Shown here: piece after piece, positions 59,651 through 64,000 of the stretch | Position numbering within the stretch: position 1 is the first letter of the stretch | How the letters are laid out: every line of letters begins with the position of its first letter | Origin: Candidatus Pristimantibacillus lignocellulolyticus | GTDB taxonomy: Bacteria > Bacillota > Bacilli > Paenibacillales > Paenibacillaceae | NCBI GenBank assembly: GCA_023639215.1 | Contig: CP097899.1 | Location: forward strand, 1,918,501 to 1,982,500 | DNA length: 64,000 nucleotides | Reading direction: 5' to 3' | The notes under the pieces: model-generated | The model's database searches: none | Told to the model about the DNA's origin: nothing | The model's input: only the letters and a program-made list of their open reading frames with translations | Made by a program: the position numbers and the translations under genes

Positions 59651-60742
59651 ATGACTTTATTACGAGAGCAAGCGATTGAAATTATTGAAACTGTACTTAC
59701 TACACAATACAGCGCACATTCAATAAGTTTTAGAGATGTTATGGTCAGAAATAATCAAGTTTCAGTTACGGTAATTGGTGCAGCAAAGGAACAACATCCC
59801 GTAATAGAGACTGCTTTATTCGATATGCTACAAACAAGTGGTGCTACAGCAGTATATTGTCGTTTTCGAGATGGCGCAGCTCCAGCAGGATCAGCACCTG
59901 AACAAACAGTAAATACTGAGCAGAATGCGAGTCAGCCTGTTCAAGGACATGCAGCTAATATGGGGAACACGCTTTTAACGGAGCAACCCAATGTTCAGTT
60001 TATTGCGATTGCTTCTGGTAAAGGTGGAGTAGGTAAATCTACGGTAACGGTCAATTTGGCAACTGCCTTAGCTAGACAAGGAAAAAGAGTAGGCATCATT
60101 GATGCTGATATATATGGATTTAGTGTTCCTGATATGATGGGGATAGAACAACGTCCTGAAGTGATCAATGAACGTGTTATCCCGATTGAACGATTTGGCG
60201 TGAAAGTAATCTCTATGGGATTTTTCGTTGAAGATAATAGTCCAATCGTATGGAGAGGACCGATGCTTGGCAAAATGTTACGCAACTTCTTCTCCGAAAT
60301 TGAGTGGGGCGATCTAGATTACGTATTGCTTGACCTTCCGCCAGGTACAGGGGATATCGCGCTAGATGTTCATCAAATGATACCGCATAGTAAAGAAATC
60401 ATTGTCACAACACCACATGCAACAGCATCATTTGTTGCAGCAAGAGCCGGAGCAATGGCAATTAAGACAGAGCATGAAATCATCGGTGTTGTTGAGAATA
60501 TGTCTTACTTCGAATCAAAGTTAACAGGTGAGCGGGAATATGTATTTGGTAGAGGTGGAGGAGGAAAGCTCGCAGAGACGTTGCATTGCGACTTGCTAGC
60601 TCAAATTCCACTTGGCGTTGCTGATAATCATCCACTGGATCCTAACTTCTCTCCGAGTGTGTATGCGGCAGATACTGGGATAGGACAACTATATGATGAG
60701 CTAGCTCAGAAAGTGGTTACTCACTGTGAAAGAAAGTCGTAA
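59651..60742 (+). CDS. salA: Mrp/NBP35-type P-loop ATPase (SalA)
   Basis: A 363-residue protein. The N-terminal MIP18-like domain (about 1-85) and a linker precede a P-loop GKGGVGKST near residue 122, then IDADIYGFSVPDMMG and LDLPPGTGDIALDVHQ. Mrp proteins carry Fe-S clusters; the Bacillus homologue SalA represses scoC. The CxxC typical of cluster-binding members is not seen. ATG 59651 follows AAAGGTGGGAA; the start at 59621 is too early. Confidence 0.9.
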   Translation: MTLLREQAIEIIETVLTTQYSAHSISFRDVMVRNNQVSVTVIGAAKEQHPVIETALFDMLQTSGATAVYCRFRDGAAPAGSAPEQTVNTEQNASQPVQGHAANMGNTLLTEQPNVQFIAIASGKGGVGKSTVTVNLATALARQGKRVGIIDADIYGFSVPDMMGIEQRPEVINERVIPIERFGVKVISMGFFVEDNSPIVWRGPMLGKMLRNFFSEIEWGDLDYVLLDLPPGTGDIALDVHQMIPHSKEIIVTTPHATASFVAARAGAMAIKTEHEIIGVVENMSYFESKLTGEREYVFGRGGGGKLAETLHCDLLAQIPLGVADNHPLDPNFSPSVYAADTGIGQLYDELAQKVVTHCERKS

Positions 60743-60755
60743 ATGATATAACTAA

Positions 60756-60796
60756 CAAACACCCGTTGTAGCTGGTTGAGCTACAACGGGTGTTTG
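60756..60796 (+). terminator. Bidirectional terminator between salA and gerD
   Basis: CAAACACCCGTTGTAGC and GCTACAACGGGTGTTTG form a perfect 17-bp stem with a 7-base loop. Useful to both convergent genes. Confidence 0.88.
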
Positions 60797-60821
60797 TCTA
60801 TTAAATATGATCGGTTTCGAT

Positions 60822-61508
60822 CTACTCAGCTGATGAATCTGAACTCTTTTTACTCGAATTGCTTGAGGAAGAATTTGATGTGCTTGAAGAATCATTACTA
60901 CCGGAAGAATCACCGCCTCCGGATTGTGGTTGTGTCGATAGCTCCTCAGAAACTGCTTTTTTCATGAGTTCCAGCATTTCGAGACGGAAAATCGGATTTT
61001 TTAATGATTCTTGCATGAGACTCGTTACTTCTTTTCGGTATTCAGTACCTTTTATTACTTTCAGTATTACTTTTTGCATCTCTTCACTTTCGAATGCAGC
61101 AACAAGCCCCTCTTGATACTGTGGATCTTTCACTAATTGCTCATGTAAATCCTTATTCATATCATTAACAGCTTTAGCAAACTCACCTGCGAAGCGGGTA
61201 TCGGTCATTAAGGATTTAATGACGGAATCATATTCAGGCGAACTCATTACATCTTTCACAGCAATTTTGATTTTTTCCTGATCTTGAACATTCAGTAGCG
61301 TTGAACTTTGTGCAGTATATCCTGATTGCGCTGATGCAGATTCTTGTAAAGCTTTTTGAGCATCCTCAGTCTTGAGAATATCGATGACCATTGACTTCAT
61401 ATCTTTATAATTCATTTGTTGAGATTCTCCGCCACCGCCAGAACTACAACTTGTCGTCAGAAACGTGCAGATGGTGCAAATGGATAGTAATGTTAGGAAA
61501 TGTCGCAT
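60822..61508 (-). CDS. gerD: Spore germination lipoprotein GerD
   Basis: A 228-residue lipoprotein of the spore inner membrane that clusters germinant receptors. The signal peptide ends in the lipobox LTTSC (Cys21). The helical core has MKSMVIDILKTEDAQKAL, MSSPEYDSVIKSLM and FRLEMLELMKKAVSEEL. The C-terminus is a 40-residue tail that is almost all Ser, Asn and Gly. On the minus strand opposite salA; upstream is a small repeat (61531-61600). Confidence 0.9.
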   Translation of the reverse strand: MRHFLTLLSICTICTFLTTSCSSGGGGESQQMNYKDMKSMVIDILKTEDAQKALQESASAQSGYTAQSSTLLNVQDQEKIKIAVKDVMSSPEYDSVIKSLMTDTRFAGEFAKAVNDMNKDLHEQLVKDPQYQEGLVAAFESEEMQKVILKVIKGTEYRKEVTSLMQESLKNPIFRLEMLELMKKAVSEELSTQPQSGGGDSSGSNDSSSTSNSSSSNSSKKSSDSSAE

Positions 61509-61530
61509 AGTGAAAACTCCCTTAAACAGT

Positions 61531-61600
61531 CTCTTATAGCTATGGCATGTTCAAACAACGGGCCTTTCAAAACCGAGAAGATCATGCCTCTTATAGCTAT
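61531..61600 (+). repeat. Direct 13-bp repeats flanking a minimal palindromic-repeat fragment
   Basis: CTCTTATAGCTAT occurs at 61531-61543 and 61588-61600. Between them GGCATG and CATGCC are inverted, and the inside TTCAAACAACGGGC, then CCGAGAAGAT, matches the right end of the type 1 repeat at 9866 read in reverse. It looks like a short insertion with a target duplication, placed upstream of gerD. Confidence 0.65.
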
Positions 61601-61637
61601 AGGATGTACAAAGTTCAATCTTTTATCATGGAGTTTG

Positions 61638-61666
61638 TTAGCATTTTTGTGGATACGTGGTAAAAT
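61638..61666 (+). promoter_or_regulatory. Possible promoter for kbaA
   Basis: TTAGCA at 61638-61643 and TAAAAT at 61661-61666 with 17-bp spacing, 47 bp before the GTG start. Confidence 0.4.
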
Positions 61667-61712
61667 ACAGTAAAAAGCATACATTGACTAATGTTCAGGA
61701 GGAATATCCGCA

Positions 61713-62339
61713 GTGACACTGAAAAAATGGTTTTTCTTATTTTGGAGTACAATGGCTATTGGTGCAGTTGTTTGTATGGTAGGCGGTTTAATTATGTTAC
61801 TAACAGATCAAGGGGTCGGAGAGATCGGATTCGTTGATACTGGATTTAATTTATTCAACATGTTTCTCGGAGGAAGTATGATTGGTGCGTTCAGTCAAAT
61901 GGGATTCTTCGCTTACTTAACGCTAAATTATATTGCACTTAGTGTGTTCCGTCAGAAATATTTATGGAATGCTTTGCAAGGGTATACAACATTCTTTGGT
62001 GCTATTCTGCTTGGATATGTATTGTACCAAGATAGAACGAACAATTGGTTTTTCTGGGTGTTGCCATTAGTGATGATGGTTATGGCGTTAATTGCAGCTT
62101 ATTTCAAAGTGAAACAGACGAAGCGGGCAGCATTTATTCCAACTTTATTCCTAATGTTTGTTGTAACAGCAGTTGAAGCTTATCCAGCGTTGCAAGGTGA
62201 TACGAATGTAAACACGGTAATATTTATGGTATTGCCACTATTCGCATGTAATTTCTATCAAAATTACTTAATGACAAAATTAACGAAAAAAGAAACTGCT
62301 GAACCTGTGGTTGTTCCATCAGGATCAGCAGTATCATAA
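61713..62339 (+). CDS. kbaA: KinB signaling pathway activation protein
   Basis: A 208-residue membrane protein with about six helices that supports KinB-dependent entry into sporulation in Bacillus. LKKWFFLFWSTMAIGAVVCM starts helix 1, and FNLFNMFLGGSMIGAFSQMG and FACNFYQNYLMTKL are typical. The start is GTG 61713 with AGGAGGAAT upstream. Position gerD-kbaA-pdaB matches Bacillus. Confidence 0.9.
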   Translation: MTLKKWFFLFWSTMAIGAVVCMVGGLIMLLTDQGVGEIGFVDTGFNLFNMFLGGSMIGAFSQMGFFAYLTLNYIALSVFRQKYLWNALQGYTTFFGAILLGYVLYQDRTNNWFFWVLPLVMMVMALIAAYFKVKQTKRAAFIPTLFLMFVVTAVEAYPALQGDTNVNTVIFMVLPLFACNFYQNYLMTKLTKKETAEPVVVPSGSAVS

Positions 62340-62354
62340 TCAATTTATTAATAT

Positions 62355-62435
62355 GAATCGCAAGGTGATCTATTGCGCGCTTAAAAGTTTACTTGATGAA
62401 ACTGATGAGCTTGTAACAGCCTCACCTTGCGATTC
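62355..62435 (+). other. Inverted repeat spanning the pdaB 3' end
   Basis: GAATCGCAAGGTGA (62355-62368) is the exact reverse complement of TCACCTTGCGATTC (62422-62435). The second arm is in pdaB coding sequence and the first just past its stop. It may form a 3' structure for both convergent transcripts. Confidence 0.5.
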
Positions 62436-63167
62436 TGTTTGTGTAATGAGATCGGTAACAGAAACAAAATCGAACCCTTTGTTGCGAAGTTCATCAACGA
62501 TAATAGGGAGAGCAAGATGCGTTTGTGTCGCCGAATCACTGGCATGAAGTAGAATGATGTCTCCAGGATGGGCTCTACTTATTACGCGGTCAGCAATTTT
62601 ATCTGTACCAAGGCTTAGCCAATCCATAGAATCGGTATCCCATTGAATAACTTGGTATTCTAATTCACTAGCGATTTTTAATACACGTTTATCAAAATCA
62701 CCATTAGGTAAGCGAATAAGATTAGGTGCTTTACCGGTTACATCTGCTATAATACTATGTGCAGTTGTGATCTGACTGCGAATCTCATCGTCAGTTAGTG
62801 TAGAGTAGTTATCATGCTTGTGACCATGACTTCCTATTTCATATCCAGCATCTTGAATTTTCTTTACAAGCTCTGGGTGTGATTGACTCCATACGGAAGA
62901 GACAAAGAATGTAGCAGACTTTACATCTTTTTCTTTCAAAACTTCCAAAATAGGCTCAAGGCGCTTGTCCCCCCAACTAATATCGAATGTTAATGCAACG
63001 ACATTTTTGTCAGTTGGTACATTATAAATGGCGATGGGTTGTTGCGGTGCGAACACGGTAATGTTATCACGCTCGGAATAGATAACACCTACGGCAAATA
63101 CAAGGGCAATCGTTAAGAAAAAATACTTTTTTATTTTGCTGGCTGTAAATACAAAAAATGAATTCAT
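62370..63167 (-). CDS. pdaB: Polysaccharide deacetylase family sporulation protein PdaB
   Basis: A 265-residue protein with one N-terminal membrane helix (residues 14-30) and a NodB-type domain. Catalytic motifs read TFDISWGD (Asp), SHGHKHD (His pair) and LIRLPNGDFD, the last differing from the common RPPxG. LLHAS is near the end. It is needed for spore stability in Bacillus. GAGAGGAG lies upstream of the ATG at 63165-63167. Confidence 0.9.
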   Translation of the reverse strand: MNSFFVFTASKIKKYFFLTIALVFAVGVIYSERDNITVFAPQQPIAIYNVPTDKNVVALTFDISWGDKRLEPILEVLKEKDVKSATFFVSSVWSQSHPELVKKIQDAGYEIGSHGHKHDNYSTLTDDEIRSQITTAHSIIADVTGKAPNLIRLPNGDFDKRVLKIASELEYQVIQWDTDSMDWLSLGTDKIADRVISRAHPGDIILLHASDSATQTHLALPIIVDELRNKGFDFVSVTDLITQTESQGEAVTSSSVSSSKLLSAQ

Positions 63168-63297
63168 GATTGATAAATCTCCTCTCTATTCGGCCAGGTC
63201 CGTCTTACTTCATGACAGAAGGCTTGGCTAATCCTAATTAGTACAATCTATGCTCGTACAACAAAGATATTCTAAGTTTTAATAAAGAGGTGGAAAA

Positions 63298-63924
63298 ATG
63301 TTTCGATTGAGACAAGTGTGGCAAGATTTACGTATAACAAGATCAAGTATTATTGTTGCTACAATCTTATTTACAGTAAGTATGTATATTGGTGGTTCGA
63401 ATGATTCTTTTCGTCAATTTCTCCTGATGCAAATAGACGCTTTAAGTGAACTAGTACAAGAAATGGATCAGAGCAGTAATCCAACGTTAACGTTAATAAT
63501 GGTTATTTTTCTTAATAATGCAATTAAATCGGTGTTAGTTATTTTTCTAGGGGCTTTCTTTGGACTCTTTCCGATATTTTTCTTATTGGTTAATGGAATG
63601 ATTCTTGGATTCATTATTCAACTCTCATTAGAAGGTACTATCGATATAAGTGTGTGGGATCTAATATTTAAAACGTTATTGCCGCATGGAATATTAGAAA
63701 TACCAGCACTAATTGTAGCGGGAGCATATGGTTTGAGGCTTGGTCGATTACTATTTAGTACGATGGGCGCTCTAATCACGAATCATAATAAATTGGATGC
63801 TATTGGAGTTGCTTATAAAGAAACATTGAAGCGTTGCGGTGTTATGGCAGTGTATATAACGATTATTCTATTTATAGCAGCGATCATTGAAAGTACATTA
63901 ACGATGTGGTTAGCATCGACATAA
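63298..63924 (+). CDS. SpoIIM-family membrane protein
   Basis: A 208-residue integral membrane protein with about five helices, of the SpoIIM/DUF95 family. The signature LLPHGILEIPALIVAGAYGL is clear. SpoIIM works with SpoIID and SpoIIP in engulfment; whether this is the true SpoIIM or a paralogue cannot be decided here, as it is not next to spoIIP. AAAGAGGTGG precedes ATG 63298. Confidence 0.85.
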   Translation: MFRLRQVWQDLRITRSSIIVATILFTVSMYIGGSNDSFRQFLLMQIDALSELVQEMDQSSNPTLTLIMVIFLNNAIKSVLVIFLGAFFGLFPIFFLLVNGMILGFIIQLSLEGTIDISVWDLIFKTLLPHGILEIPALIVAGAYGLRLGRLLFSTMGALITNHNKLDAIGVAYKETLKRCGVMAVYITIILFIAAIIESTLTMWLAST

Positions 63925-63975
63925 AATGATAGCTAATCAGAAGTAATAAAAAAAGACAAATATGAGCATAACTGT

Positions 63976-64000
63976 AAGACGATGTCCAACATCGTCTTTT
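63976..64000 (+). terminator. Terminator after the spoIIM-like gene (runs to window end)
   Basis: AAGACGATGT and ACATCGTCTT pair around CCA, followed by a T-run cut by the window edge. Confidence 0.82.

Overview
The window is a chromosomal segment from a low-GC, endospore-forming Bacillota, most likely of the Paenibacillaceae. The evidence is Bacillus-like gene order (disA-pssA-yacL-ispDF-gltX-cysES-mrnC-rlmB-yacP-sigH-rpmG-secE-nusG, then the str, S10, spc and alpha ribosomal clusters), sporulation and germination genes (sigH, cwlD, salA, gerD, kbaA, pdaB, a spoIIM-like gene), a Cys T-box, TTG starts on rplJ, rpoB, rpoC and rpsE, and strong AGGAGG ribosome binding sites. I see no rRNA or tRNA gene.

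Layout. 1-6150: end of disA, phospholipid synthesis (pssA), a small conserved protein on the minus strand, the PIN/TRAM protein YacL, isoprenoid genes ispD and ispF, and gltX. 6150-10390: a Cys-specific T-box, cysE, cysS and mrnC, with gaps full of interspersed palindromic repeats. 10390-32500: rRNA methylase, yacP, sigH, transcription and ribosome genes through rpoBC, then rpsL-rpsG-fusA-tuf, followed by a three-gene ABC importer on its own promoter between tuf and rpsJ. 32793-48073: the uninterrupted S10-spc-alpha cluster, including secY, adk, map, infA and rpoA. 48393-50601: truA, rplM, rpsI. 50653-55763: a decayed integrated element bounded by a perfect 111-bp duplication of the rpsI 3' end and its terminator. 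55731-58570: a Nudix gene and assimilatory sulfate reduction (cysH, sat). 58793-64000: sporulation and germination genes.

Together the genes make the core transcription and translation machinery, cysteine supply (sulfate activation and reduction, serine acetylation, Cys-tRNA charging under T-box control), isoprenoid precursors and the germination/sporulation module. Two modules that usually sit in this neighbourhood in Bacillales are missing: rplGB (an L7Ae-like gene) between rpoC and rpsL, and ecfA1-ecfA2-ecfT between rplQ and truA.

The least ordinary features are: (1) the rpsI-targeted element, with a broken tyrosine recombinase, helicase, HNH and capsid remnants, plus three intact AT-rich cargo genes of unknown role; (2) a family of about 150-215 bp imperfect palindromes sharing the core GTGTACCAATAACGTACAC, in at least nine intergenic positions, one of which supplies the stop codon of mrnC; (3) ribosomal protein S12 with Arg at the classic streptomycin-resistance lysine and Ala at the nearby conserved proline; (4) repeats lying between the Cys T-box terminator and cysE.
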